Shown in pieces: positions 1 to 8,022 of a stretch of 64,000 nucleotides of DNA. The translations under genes and the position numbers were made by a program. How positions within the stretch are numbered: position 1 is the stretch's first letter; each line of letters starts with the position of its first letter. Origin of the DNA: Caldilineaceae bacterium (GTDB lineage Bacteria > Chloroflexota > Anaerolineae > Caldilineales > Caldilineaceae); assembly GCA_020634755.1 (NCBI GenBank), contig JACKBC010000022.1:39172-103171 (forward strand), in the 5' to 3' direction. Under the pieces are notes generated by a model. It was not told the DNA's origin. It ran no database searches and saw only the letters and a list, made by a program, of their open reading frames with translations.

Positions 1-1812
1 CAGCAGCTGATTTTCTAGCCAGGCGCGGGCGGCGGCATCCAATTGCCAGAAGTTGACTTTGTCCGCAGCCAGGTCCTCGGTGTGCAGCTCTGGAAAAAGA
101 ATCATGGAGGGCGGGGCGCTAATGGCCGCATCGTAGTTGGCCAGCACCAGGCTTTCCAAATCGCTAGCGGCAATAAGTTGCAGATACCAAATGGCGGGCA
201 CATCGGGACGCAGATGTTCATCGGATAGCCCGGTGAGCGCCAGGGTTGCTTCGCGAATGGGGGCGCCGCGCGGAATACGGCTCAAGTCAAAGCGCACTAC
301 CGAAAAGTAGGTTTCGCCTTCAAAAAAGCCGGAATATAAAAAGGAGTCGTTTAGATTATTGCGCCGCGAATCGTTGGACTTCCACCAACCGGCGTCGCCA
401 TTGAGCGGAACCAGGCTGAGCGCCCGTCCGTCCGGCTCGGGCGTGGACGTGACAAAGCGCGCGGCTGTATTGACATCTTCAGAATTGCTACTGCCAGATT
501 TACTATCTTCAGAATTATCACCTTCAGAAGCCACCCCGGGAGCGGCTGCCGTTGGCGATGCAAGCAGCGCGGCCATTGCCGTGGCAGAAGCCGTCGGCGT
601 GGCGGTGGGGGCCAGCGTCACGGCTGCGCTTGGAACTTTCGTACCGGCGACTTGCGCGTCATTGTTTGGCTCAGCCGGTTGTGGCCCAAGCAGCGCATTG
701 TCCTTGGTGGGTGTTGCCAGCGCTGCCAAAATGGTATTGGTGGACTGTGCGGATGTATCATTGCTGTTGGCGGCGGTTAAGCGCTTGGGCGTCGGATGCG
801 CATCCATCGGCACGGCAATCTGGACCGCCACACCATTGTCAACAGTATTAGTCAGCCCATTTGTGGCCGTGATTTCGCCCGTCTGTGTCATGGTCGTGGC
901 GCCGTGAAGCTCACTCGCACCATTGGACAGCCCCGTACCGGCTTGTCCGTCAGCCGCACCAGCGCCATTGGCAAAGGGCGGCAAAATGCCGCGGGTTGCC
1001 AACATATCTGTCACGACCCCGGCTTTCTGGGTAACGGCAGCCATTACAGGTTGCAACTGATTGGTGTAGGCCGCATAGCCTGCGCCTGCCGCCAGCAAAA
1101 CCAGAAGCGTAAGCAGCGTGAACAACCCGCGGGCTCGGCGCCGCCTGGGCGCATATGCACCGTAGTATGGCGCGCCTTGGCCTGGTATTTCGTAGCCCAC
1201 CAAGGGGGGCGGTGGCGTCACGTAGGGCGATTGGCCGGAGTGTGCATTCTGGGCATCGCTAAAGGGCGCGCTATTTGCGGACGTTGCATCCATGTATTGA
1301 TGAGCGCCCTGGCCCATGCGGCTATCTGTGGATGATGGGTTTTGTGATGTCGGCTCTGCATGAGTTTGGGGCGTATTGTTAACCGGCTGGTTTGGATTGG
1401 CCGATTTTAAAGGCTCTGTCTCATCTCTGCGCGGTGTGGATGCAGATAAGGCGTTGGTGGATAATCCGGCGCGTTGTTGGGGCGGTTCGGGCGGTAACGA
1501 TATGTTGCCCGAAAGGACGCGTCCGATTGGGCGCGGTTGCCCATTGTGTCCATTGGGCGCTCCATGGTCCACTGGTGCGGCGGGGGAAATGCCGGGCGCG
1601 CCGGCAAGTTCAACGCGCACGGGCCCGCTATAAAGCGGGCAATTGAGATGATTGGCTTGGAGGCAAAATCCATGCTGATGTTCGGCATTGGGCGTAAAGG
1701 GTACACCGCGCACAAAGCAGCTGTGTGCTGGTGTGGGCATCATATAAATGGAGCTACGGTCTTCGCGCAATCCAATGTGGGGACAATTGGTAAATGATGC
1801 TATGTCTGACAT
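1..1812 (-). CDS. Membrane-anchored DNRLRE/CBM96-like surface protein, 3' end beyond window
   Basis: The frame is open for 604 codons from ATG at 1812 to the window edge, so the C-terminus is missing. AGGA lies 6 nt before the start. The N-terminus carries Cys10 (CPHIGL), Cys32, Cys50 (FCL) and Cys58 (LNCPLY), which looks like a small metal-binding knot. A Pro/Gln-rich cytoplasmic stretch follows, then RRRRARG and one membrane segment at about residues 226-246. A Thr/Ala/Ser-rich stalk runs to about residue 460. From about 466 to the edge the sequence (YFSVVRFDLSRIPRGAPI, then LTGLS) resembles DNRLRE/CBM96 beta-sandwich domains that bind or brace surface polymers. A type II surface protein is inferred; the ligand is unknown. 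The family call rests on pattern recognition only. Confidence 0.7.
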   Translation of the reverse strand, partial: MSDIASFTNCPHIGLREDRSSIYMMPTPAHSCFVRGVPFTPNAEHQHGFCLQANHLNCPLYSGPVRVELAGAPGISPAAPVDHGAPNGHNGQPRPIGRVLSGNISLPPEPPQQRAGLSTNALSASTPRRDETEPLKSANPNQPVNNTPQTHAEPTSQNPSSTDSRMGQGAHQYMDATSANSAPFSDAQNAHSGQSPYVTPPPPLVGYEIPGQGAPYYGAYAPRRRRARGLFTLLTLLVLLAAGAGYAAYTNQLQPVMAAVTQKAGVVTDMLATRGILPPFANGAGAADGQAGTGLSNGASELHGATTMTQTGEITATNGLTNTVDNGVAVQIAVPMDAHPTPKRLTAANSNDTSAQSTNTILAALATPTKDNALLGPQPAEPNNDAQVAGTKVPSAAVTLAPTATPTASATAMAALLASPTAAAPGVASEGDNSEDSKSGSSNSEDVNTAARFVTSTPEPDGRALSLVPLNGDAGWWKSNDSRRNNLNDSFLYSGFFEGETYFSVVRFDLSRIPRGAPIREATLALTGLSDEHLRPDVPAIWYLQLIAASDLESLVLANYDAAISAPPSMILFPELHTEDLAADKVNFWQLDAAARAWLENQLL

Positions 1813-2212
1813 GATATCCTCGATCAGTAACTAGCCGGCTTCGATAGGACATACGCAAGCCTGGCGGCCACAGCGCTCGCTGCGCGAGTTTGCGTTGTGT
1901 GTAGGTTCTTACATGCAATGATGGCTCTGTGCGCTGCACAACCGCCGTCATGCAAGTTCTTACATGCAGTGATGGCTCTGTGCGCTGCACAACCGCCGTC
2001 ATGCAAGTTTCTTACATGCAGTGATGGCTCTGTGCGCTGCACAACCGCCGTCATGCAAGTCTCGATGTATAGGACTAATTACTGATGTATTAAGTTACTA
2101 CCCATTTCTTTCGAAAATCTTGCAAATATAAACCGCTTTATTTGTCACCATGTCGTTATCCTTTTCGGCTTATCAGAAACAATTTGTACATTAGACGTCG
2201 GAACCCGCATTC
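1813..2212. other. Non-coding stretch with tandem repeat
   Basis: There is no convincing gene between the start of the surface protein at 1812 and the stop of gmhB at 2213. The main content is a three-copy tandem repeat at 1906-2060. The short frames here are made of that repeat. The rest is AT-richer sequence in which I see no clear promoter or terminator. Confidence 0.6.
1906..2060. repeat. Three tandem copies of a 51-52 bp hairpin repeat (family D)
   Basis: Three near-identical units begin at 1906, 1957 and 2009. Each contains TTACATGCA followed by GATGGCTCTGTGCGCTGCAC and ACCGCCGTCAT. The core is an imperfect palindrome (ATGGC...GTGC gc GCAC...GCC-CAT). Copies 2 and 3 are essentially identical and copy 1 differs by a base near its start. 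Single, more diverged copies in the opposite orientation occur at 9756 and 12684, so this is a dispersed family amplified locally. Confidence 0.85.
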
Positions 2213-2758
2213 TCATCTTAAAATGAGTGAAATCGCCGCCGCCAGATCGTCGACGAGATCCACAGGTGGCTGGTCGGCCAATAGCGCAGCTAACTGTGGG
2301 CCTTGCAAGCCGCTACGCACCAAGATGGAACCACAGCCGGCTGCCTGTGCGGCCTGGAAATCGGTGAACGAGTCGCCAATAAAAACGGTGTGCGCCGCCG
2401 GCAAATCATATTGGTGCAGCGCTTGCAAGAGCAGACCGGGGCGCGGTTTGCGGCAAGCGCAATTTTCATCTGGCCGATGCGGGCACATGAAAACCTGGTC
2501 AATGCGCCCACCGGCTTCTGCCACTTCGTGCTGCATCTGGCGATGAATGGCGTCCACTGCGCTGCGTGAGACAATACCGCGCCCAATGGCCGATTGGTTT
2601 GTCATGACCAAAATCGGCACGGGTAGCGTGGCGATTTGGCGCAGGGCTGCTAGCGCATTGGGCAGAAATTGGAATTCGCGCCAGTTCTTCACATAGTCAC
2701 TGCGTTCGCGATTGATGACGCCATCGCGGTCTAAAAAAATAGCGGCAAGGTTGTTCAT
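2213..2758 (-). CDS. gmhB: D-glycero-D-manno-heptose-1,7-bisphosphate 7-phosphatase (HAD-IIIA)
   Basis: This 181-residue HAD phosphatase removes the 7-phosphate from heptose-1,7-bisphosphate during cytoplasmic NDP-heptose synthesis. FLDRDGVIN gives the nucleophile and general-acid Asp pair, VMTNQSAIGRG is motif II, and GDSFTDFQAAQAAG is the Mg-binding motif IV. The insert CPHRPDENCACRKPRPG carries the Cys/His zinc site typical of GmhB rather than of histidinol phosphatase. I chose ATG at 2758, with GGAG 9 nt upstream; an ATG at 2773 lacks a ribosome site. It is the last of three heptose genes (hddA, gmhA, gmhB) read leftward. Length is normal for the family. Confidence 0.88.
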   Translation of the reverse strand: MNNLAAIFLDRDGVINRERSDYVKNWREFQFLPNALAALRQIATLPVPILVMTNQSAIGRGIVSRSAVDAIHRQMQHEVAEAGGRIDQVFMCPHRPDENCACRKPRPGLLLQALHQYDLPAAHTVFIGDSFTDFQAAQAAGCGSILVRSGLQGPQLAALLADQPPVDLVDDLAAAISLILR

Positions 2759-2967
2759 GCTTATGGCTCCCATGGGGTGTGAAATGCCAAGAGATAGTTT
2801 CCTGGCGGGCTACGATTGGGGCAGCTATGCATCATTACTTTACTCAATGTCATAAAATGAGCGAAAAGTGCGTCGCACGGGGTCCGCCATTTTGGTTCTC
2901 GCATGCGCGTGGCATACCGTGCGTCGCACTGGAAGCGGCCTTACCTTAATGACATTGAATACATTAC

Positions 2968-3059
2968 TAACGTATGTTACGCAAGCCGAGAGGAACGTCG
3001 GCGAGCCGACGTTCCTGTTGCTTTCTAGCAGACTGGTTGTCGCTTCGTAACGTGAGTTA
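2968..3059. repeat. 92-bp mini-element with TTACGCA ends (family B, copy 1)
   Basis: The left end TAACGTATGTTACGCAAGCC and the right end, which reads TAACTCACGTTACGAAGCG on the other strand, form imperfect terminal inverted repeats. Inside is a perfect 12-bp hairpin, AGGAACGTCGGC with GCCGACGTTCCT, at 2991-3016. A second copy of exactly the same length lies at 56245-56336. It sits between gmhA and gmhB and carries no gene. Confidence 0.75.
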
Positions 3060-3072
3060 CTAAGCACAGTTT

Positions 3073-3687
3073 TTACGCTGGCGTACTCACCAGCGGATGT
3101 TCATGGCTCTTTTCCCGTACTTTTTGGCGCAGCGTCATCGTCAGCATGTGGCCCATCATCATATGGATGTCTTCGATCTGTTCGATGCACCAATTGGGGA
3201 CGACTATGGCTATATCTACAAGATGCGCAAGCGCGCCGCCATCATAGCCGCTCCAGCCCACCGTTTGCGCATTGCGCGCGCGCGCAAGCTTGACGGCATT
3301 GAGCACATTGGGTGAATTTCCGCTGGCGGAAATGGCCAACACCACATCCTTTTCTTGCAACACATTTTCGAGCTGGTGCGCAAATACGTTTTCATATCCT
3401 TCATCATTGGCAATGGCTGAAAACAACGACATATTATCGTTGAGCGACATTACCTTCAGGTGCGGTGCGGATAAATACGGCTTATCTGCGGCCCGCGTAT
3501 TCTTGCTCAAATCGCAGGCAATGTGGGACGCCGTGGCGGCGCTGCCTCCATTGCCCAGTACAAATATCTGTCTACTTTCCAAACGGGCCAGGTGGAAGAG
3601 AGAAACCATTTGCTGGAACTGCGGCCACGGCAAGCGATCCAGGGTCTGCTTCACTTGCGCGGTGTATTCAATATATGGGTAAGACAC
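3073..3687 (-). CDS. gmhA: Sedoheptulose-7-phosphate isomerase (SIS domain)
   Basis: This 204-residue single SIS-domain protein is predicted to convert sedoheptulose-7-phosphate to D-glycero-D-manno-heptose-7-phosphate, the entry step of heptose activation. FVLGNGGSAATASHIACDL is the sugar-phosphate binding loop, and ISASGNSPNVLNAVKLAR is the second phosphate-binding segment of the GmhA/DiaA group. The start is GTG at 3687, with GGAGG five bases upstream. DiaA is the main alternative within the family, but flanking hddA and gmhB support GmhA. It begins about 100 nt downstream of hddA and probably shares its transcript. Confidence 0.88.
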   Translation of the reverse strand: MSYPYIEYTAQVKQTLDRLPWPQFQQMVSLFHLARLESRQIFVLGNGGSAATASHIACDLSKNTRAADKPYLSAPHLKVMSLNDNMSLFSAIANDEGYENVFAHQLENVLQEKDVVLAISASGNSPNVLNAVKLARARNAQTVGWSGYDGGALAHLVDIAIVVPNWCIEQIEDIHMMMGHMLTMTLRQKVREKSHEHPLVSTPA

Positions 3688-3787
3688 TATATCCTCCGGC
3701 TACAATGTTGAGCAGCACATGCTGCTGGCACTTGTGTTCAACACAAGCGTGGGATGGTTCTCCCGAGGGTGGTGGGTGTGGGGGATC

Positions 3788-4759
3788 TTACCTTTGTTCA
3801 AATATAATGCGTGTACCGTTCCTTTCCAGATTAAACGGCAGTTCGGATAGTGAATGGAGCGCTTGGCGCACCTGTGGCTGTTGTGCGCTGGGACAATATA
3901 AGAGCAGATAGCCACCGCCACCGGCGCCGGCAATTTTCCCGCCCAGGGCGCCGGCTTTGCGCGCCGTTTGATAGAGCGCATCCAGATATTCATTAGAGAT
4001 GCGGCTGGCCAGCTCACGTTTTACACGCCAGCTTTCATGCAGCAACACACCGATTTCATGCAGGTTGCCCTGCTGCAATAAAGTACAAGCTTCTTTGGCA
4101 AATTGAGCCAGCGTACGCAAATGGTCAATTCGCTGACCAATATTCTTATTCTGTTCGTCCAAAATAGTCTCGGCGCGGCGCGTAATGTTGGTATAAAAGA
4201 GCATGAGATTTTGGTTGAGCGTTGCCCAGTTTTCGGCCTGGATGTCTATGCTTTTGACCGAAACGCCCGCCGCCGAAAAGTGCATAAAGCGCTGACCGCC
4301 ATAGGCCGCAATGTACTGGTCCTGCACGCCAATGGGCTTGCCTAATATGTCGATCTCAACTTCGCAGGCCTGGCGCGCCAGCGCTTCGTGATTTTGCGGC
4401 ATGTTGAGATACGCATACATGGCTTGCAGCAGCCCTACTGTTACTGTGCTGGAGGAGCCAAGACCAGAACCCGCCGATGGAATATCGGCCATGGTGGCAA
4501 TTTCGATGCGCTGGTGAATGCCCGTTTTACGCAAGCATTCACGCACCAATTCATGTTTGAGCGCGTCGAGATGGTCGACTAGTTCGGTGTCGCTGTACCC
4601 CACGCGGATTTTGTGATCATAGCGCTCTTTGATAATGACATAAATAAATTTGTCAATGGCCGTGCTTAGAACACAGCCTTCTTCTTCTTGGTAAAAATTG
4701 GGGAAATCGGTTCCCCCGCCAAATAGACTAATGCGCAGCGGTGTTTTCGTGATGATCAT
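3788..4759 (-). CDS. hddA: D-glycero-D-manno-heptose-7-phosphate kinase (GHMP family)
   Basis: This 323-residue GHMP kinase is predicted to phosphorylate heptose-7-phosphate at C1 using ATP. TKTPLRISLFGGGTDFPNF is the N-terminal signature, IPSAGSGLGSSSTVTVGLL is the ATP-binding GHMP motif, and KIAGAGGGGYLLLYC is the C-terminal glycine motif. The start is ATG at 4759. A longer frame to 4816 only reads into the upstream repeat element. With gmhA and gmhB it covers three of the four steps of the GDP-D,D-heptose route known for S-layer glycans. The guanylyltransferase HddC is not in the window. A family C structured element ends 19 nt before the start. Confidence 0.88.
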   Translation of the reverse strand: MIITKTPLRISLFGGGTDFPNFYQEEEGCVLSTAIDKFIYVIIKERYDHKIRVGYSDTELVDHLDALKHELVRECLRKTGIHQRIEIATMADIPSAGSGLGSSSTVTVGLLQAMYAYLNMPQNHEALARQACEVEIDILGKPIGVQDQYIAAYGGQRFMHFSAAGVSVKSIDIQAENWATLNQNLMLFYTNITRRAETILDEQNKNIGQRIDHLRTLAQFAKEACTLLQQGNLHEIGVLLHESWRVKRELASRISNEYLDALYQTARKAGALGGKIAGAGGGGYLLLYCPSAQQPQVRQALHSLSELPFNLERNGTRIIFEQR

Positions 4760-4778
4760 GCAATATCTATCTATTCTA

Positions 4779-4871
4779 TTATCGGTACACTGCAACGGTG
4801 TTGGCGAGATACGCATCGGACTCGATTGGTGAATCCGGCCCTAGCGCTTGCCGTTGCGATCTACTGATTAT
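4779..4871 (-). promoter_or_regulatory. Structured leader element, family C copy 1 (upstream of hddA)
   Basis: On the minus strand this is a roughly 92-nt element. It starts TAATCAGTAGATCGCAACGG and ends CCGTTGCAGTGTACCG, so GTA + CGCAACGG pairs with CCGTTGCA + TAC across a GAT/GTG internal loop. An inner arm pairs GGATTC with GAGTCC. It ends 19 nt before the hddA ATG, with no recognisable ribosome site between. Four more copies precede other glycan genes in the same orientation. A regulatory role is inferred; a mobile repeat is the alternative. Confidence 0.5.
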
Positions 4872-4885
4872 TGGTAAATTAGAGA

Positions 4886-4961
4886 AGTTACGCAGTTGAC
4901 CCAGAAGTTCGACTTATGAGAGAAGTCGAACTTCTCCTGAGCAGCACTGAAGTGCGTAACT
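4886..4961. repeat. 76-bp hairpin element with AGTTACGCA ends (family E)
   Basis: Outer inverted repeats AGTTACGCA (4886-4894) and TGCGTAACT (4953-4961) enclose a perfect 13-bp hairpin: AGAAGTTCGACTT at 4903-4915 and its complement at 4923-4935, with a 7-nt loop. The inner hairpin recurs at 15960-15992. The ends share TTACGCA with families A and B. It lies between the PP2C-like gene and hddA, where it might also act as a transcript barrier. Confidence 0.7.
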
Positions 4962-4979
4962 CCAAAATGATTAAAGTTT

Positions 4980-7898
4980 TTATTTGCTGCGCCGCTGGCT
5001 GTAGCTGGTATCGTAAAAGAACTGACTCCCGCCACCCAAATAGAGCAACCGCCGGTAAGGATTCTCGGTCACAAGCAGCACGCCCCAGCGATATTCACCC
5101 TCATCAAAAAGCCCACCCAGCGTGTTGTCCAACCGGTCCAGGTCGACATTGACATGCGTATTGGTCGTGGGCGCCGCCAGGCCAAAACCATCATTGAGCG
5201 GATCCTGTTCCGGTCGCCAAAGCACTAGCTCAAACTTTTGACCATCTTGCAAAGGGCCATCTGCACGCCATTCAAAGCTGAAAAAGCTGCGTCCTGCTTC
5301 GCCGGGCTGTGGGCGCACGGGCTCAATCGAGCGAACGCTGGCGGCTGCCGCCTGCTGGGGACGGAATACCGGCGTGGGTGACGGCGTGGGCGTCCCCGCA
5401 ACGAGCGTCGGTGTGGGCGATGGCGTACCGGTTGCCTCCGCGCGGCCGGCGTCTAGGGCGGCGCCCACCGTGGCCGTCAACGCACCGGCGGGAACGGACG
5501 TACTGTGCGGAATGGCGGTCAAGGTGGCAATGATTTCATCATAAGCGCGCTTGGCCTCGGCGGTTTTGGCCGCCAGCACATCTTCTGCCGTCGCATTTTC
5601 CAAAGCGGCGGGCGTGGGCGTGCTCAGCGCGCTGATTGTGGCTGCGCTGTTTGCTTGGGCCAGAGGCGTATTGGTCGCAACAGGAGCCGTCTTGAGCGTG
5701 GATAACAAGACAGAGGCAAGATAGGCCACGGGATTCAAATCGCTCAAATGGAGCGGCGTTTGTGCTGCGGCGTCGCTGCTTTCCGTGGCATCGTCTGCTG
5801 TGGTCGTTGCGCCAGCCTGAGAAGATGGGGAAGCGGCGGTTGGCGCGGGCGTAGATATAAAGGCCAGCGCAATTGCTCGCACATCGGCGGCCAGTACCGC
5901 CTGTGCGTCGGCTGTTGGCGTGGCCGTGGGAATGGGCGTGACGACGGGCGCCGTGGCGGTCGTTTTTGTAATGGCCGTTGGCTGTACCGTGCTGGTGGCC
6001 GTTGGCTGTGCCGTATTAGTAGCGGTTGCCGGGACGTTCGCTATTGCCGTGCCGGTAGCCGTGCTAGTAGCAATTGATGTTTGAGTCGAAGCCGGCGTGG
6101 CTGTAGCCGTTGCGGAGCTGACGGTTGCTAGGGCCGTGGCCGTCGATGTCGCTGTAGGGCGCGGCGTATTGGTCGGACGCGTCGTGGCTGTTGGCGTTAC
6201 TGTTGGTGCTACGGCGGCTGTTTCGGTTGCCGTGCGAGTTGGCGCGGTTGTTGCCGCCGCCTGCGCCACTCGGGGTGGTGTATTTGTGCTGATCGGCTCG
6301 TCTGTTTGCGTCGGGCGTGTAGTCGCGCGCGGCGTTGTAGTGGCGGTTGGCTTCGCGGTGTTTGCTGCCGTATTGGTTGGCGCGACGGTATCGGTTGCCT
6401 GAGCGGCTTGTGTGGCTTGCTGCGTGCTGGTGGGCGTGCTGAACGTCGTAGCAGATGGCGCCACAGAAGCTGTTGGCGTGACTGCATCATCGTCCGCGCT
6501 GGCGGTGGCCGCGTCAACCGCGGCGGGGGCCTGCACAACCGTGCGTGGCGTGCGTGTGGCCGTTGCTGTGGCCGCCGGTTCGCTGCCTGCAATGGTGGTG
6601 GTGGTCGGCTCAGCGGTAGCAGCCGTTTCTTCTGTGGCCACTGTGGGCGTCGGCGTGGTAGACGCCGTATCTGACGGCGGCGTAATAGTGATATTGGAGA
6701 AAAGCTCTGCGGCCTGTGCACCGTTGGGCTGTTCTGGCTGCACGCGTACGGGTTCAGCAGTGGGCTCATTGCCCGCTGGCGTAACCGCTGTCAGTTCAGC
6801 CGAAGCAGCAGGCTCGTCCGCAGGTGCAGTGGTGGCTGTGGCGGCGGGCGTAAGCACGGCCTTCGCCTGGGCCACTGCGGCCAAAGTCGGTGCGGGCGCG
6901 CTGGTGGCGGTGGCCATGTTTAGCTGAATAGGGCTTTGCACCACCATTACGTTGGAACGGGCGCCGGCATTGGACGTGAGCGCGGCTACCATGTCGGGCA
7001 TACCGGACAGCGCGCGCGATACGGCGGATGTGGGTTGCATGAGGCCAAAGAAGATACCGCTGATGACGACCAATGCCCCAGCCACCATGATCAATTGGCG
7101 CACTAGCGAATTGGAGCCGGCGGCGCGTGTGGTCACTTCTTGCAGGTGCAGCAGAACGGCCGTCATGGCGCGATACCCAATTTGGGTCGTTGCCGTATCG
7201 ATCAATTGGTTTACAAAATCGTCAGGCTGGGCCTCACGCAAGACGGCCTGAATTTCGTCATCTGACAGCCGGTTCACCACTTCCCCTGAGCAGATCAGAA
7301 GTGAATCGTTGGGGCGTAGGGAAAGCGTATCGCTGGTCTTGTAATGGCCCGGCGCCGTCTCTTTGGCATCAAAGCGATCGTACAGCGCAATTTCCCGGTT
7401 GACCGTTATGTTGCGGCTCATGCCCAATAGGCTGCTGGGTAAGTTGGCCGTGCCGGGAACGTGGAAGTTTTTATGATTTAACGAAATCGGCTTGGCAATT
7501 CCATTGCGCAAGAGATAGGCAACGTTGTCACCCACATAGGTCAGCAGCAAATTGCCGTTGACAATGGCCGCCGCCGCCACCGTTATTCTGGCATCGAGCA
7601 GGGCCGGGTCTTGTACAGCGGCTTCGTGCAGTTCGGTATTGGCCACGTTGAAGGCATTCACCAGCTGCTGGCCAATGGGGATGGGCGATTGCTGCGCCAG
7701 CGCGTAATACATTTGGGTCGTCACAAGCTGGCACGCCTTGGCGCCTTTGGGGCTGTCGCCATAGGTGTCGGCGACCAGCGCATAGCGCACGGGACCCGTG
7801 ACGTGTTCCACTTCGAACACAAGGTAGGCGCCAATTTGGTTAGGGCCATTTTGGCCGGCGGCCAAGGCTTGATAGATTTCGATTTCCTGCTTATTCAT
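4980..7898 (-). CDS. Membrane protein: degenerate PP2C domain, long Thr/Ala/Pro stalk, C-terminal extracellular domain
   Basis: The protein has 972 residues. Residues 1-255 resemble PP2C phosphatases, but key metal ligands are changed. ADTYGD (43-48) stands for ADGMGG, VGDN (122-125) keeps the family shape, CSGE (203-206) replaces SDG, and RAMT (243-246) replaces DNIT. A catalytically dead sensor or binding domain is therefore likely. One membrane helix spans about 267-287. Residues 300-855 are a low-complexity stalk of TATPTAT-like repeats, presumably outside the cell. The last 110 residues (FEWRADGPL, EYRWGVLLV) look like an Ig/FnIII-type beta domain common in Chloroflexota surface proteins. 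The ligand and function are unknown. Confidence 0.7.
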   Translation of the reverse strand: MNKQEIEIYQALAAGQNGPNQIGAYLVFEVEHVTGPVRYALVADTYGDSPKGAKACQLVTTQMYYALAQQSPIPIGQQLVNAFNVANTELHEAAVQDPALLDARITVAAAAIVNGNLLLTYVGDNVAYLLRNGIAKPISLNHKNFHVPGTANLPSSLLGMSRNITVNREIALYDRFDAKETAPGHYKTSDTLSLRPNDSLLICSGEVVNRLSDDEIQAVLREAQPDDFVNQLIDTATTQIGYRAMTAVLLHLQEVTTRAAGSNSLVRQLIMVAGALVVISGIFFGLMQPTSAVSRALSGMPDMVAALTSNAGARSNVMVVQSPIQLNMATATSAPAPTLAAVAQAKAVLTPAATATTAPADEPAASAELTAVTPAGNEPTAEPVRVQPEQPNGAQAAELFSNITITPPSDTASTTPTPTVATEETAATAEPTTTTIAGSEPAATATATRTPRTVVQAPAAVDAATASADDDAVTPTASVAPSATTFSTPTSTQQATQAAQATDTVAPTNTAANTAKPTATTTPRATTRPTQTDEPISTNTPPRVAQAAATTAPTRTATETAAVAPTVTPTATTRPTNTPRPTATSTATALATVSSATATATPASTQTSIATSTATGTAIANVPATATNTAQPTATSTVQPTAITKTTATAPVVTPIPTATPTADAQAVLAADVRAIALAFISTPAPTAASPSSQAGATTTADDATESSDAAAQTPLHLSDLNPVAYLASVLLSTLKTAPVATNTPLAQANSAATISALSTPTPAALENATAEDVLAAKTAEAKRAYDEIIATLTAIPHSTSVPAGALTATVGAALDAGRAEATGTPSPTPTLVAGTPTPSPTPVFRPQQAAAASVRSIEPVRPQPGEAGRSFFSFEWRADGPLQDGQKFELVLWRPEQDPLNDGFGLAAPTTNTHVNVDLDRLDNTLGGLFDEGEYRWGVLLVTENPYRRLLYLGGGSQFFYDTSYSQRRSK

Positions 7899-7924
7899 GC
7901 TGTTTTGTTCATAATAGAATTTAG

Positions 7925-7978
7925 GCCATTCCAGAAAAATAAGTATCTATCACGATAGACTCTTCTCTCTGGAATGGC
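7925..7978. repeat. Inverted repeat upstream of the PP2C-like gene
   Basis: GCCATTCCAGA (7925-7935) and its exact complement (7968-7978) form an 11-bp stem enclosing 32 nt that contains a smaller TATCT/ATAGA pairing. It lies in the 124-nt gap between the priming transferase stop and the PP2C-like ATG at 7898. It could terminate the former or be a leader of the latter; there is no T-run to decide. Confidence 0.5.
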
Positions 7979-8022
7979 TTGAGCTTCCATTCAAAATGGG
8001 TATTTTAATTCTGGACAGACCC

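Noticed and set aside
1906..2060. Possible mini CRISPR array
   Set aside because: The three units are contiguous with no unique spacers, no cas genes are nearby, and the same core occurs singly elsewhere.
6097..6927. Val/Ala/Gly-rich frames opposite the stalk of the PP2C-like protein
   Set aside because: They are reverse readings of repeated ACN codons; similar shadows occur opposite both stalk proteins at 17087-17569 and 18598-18936.
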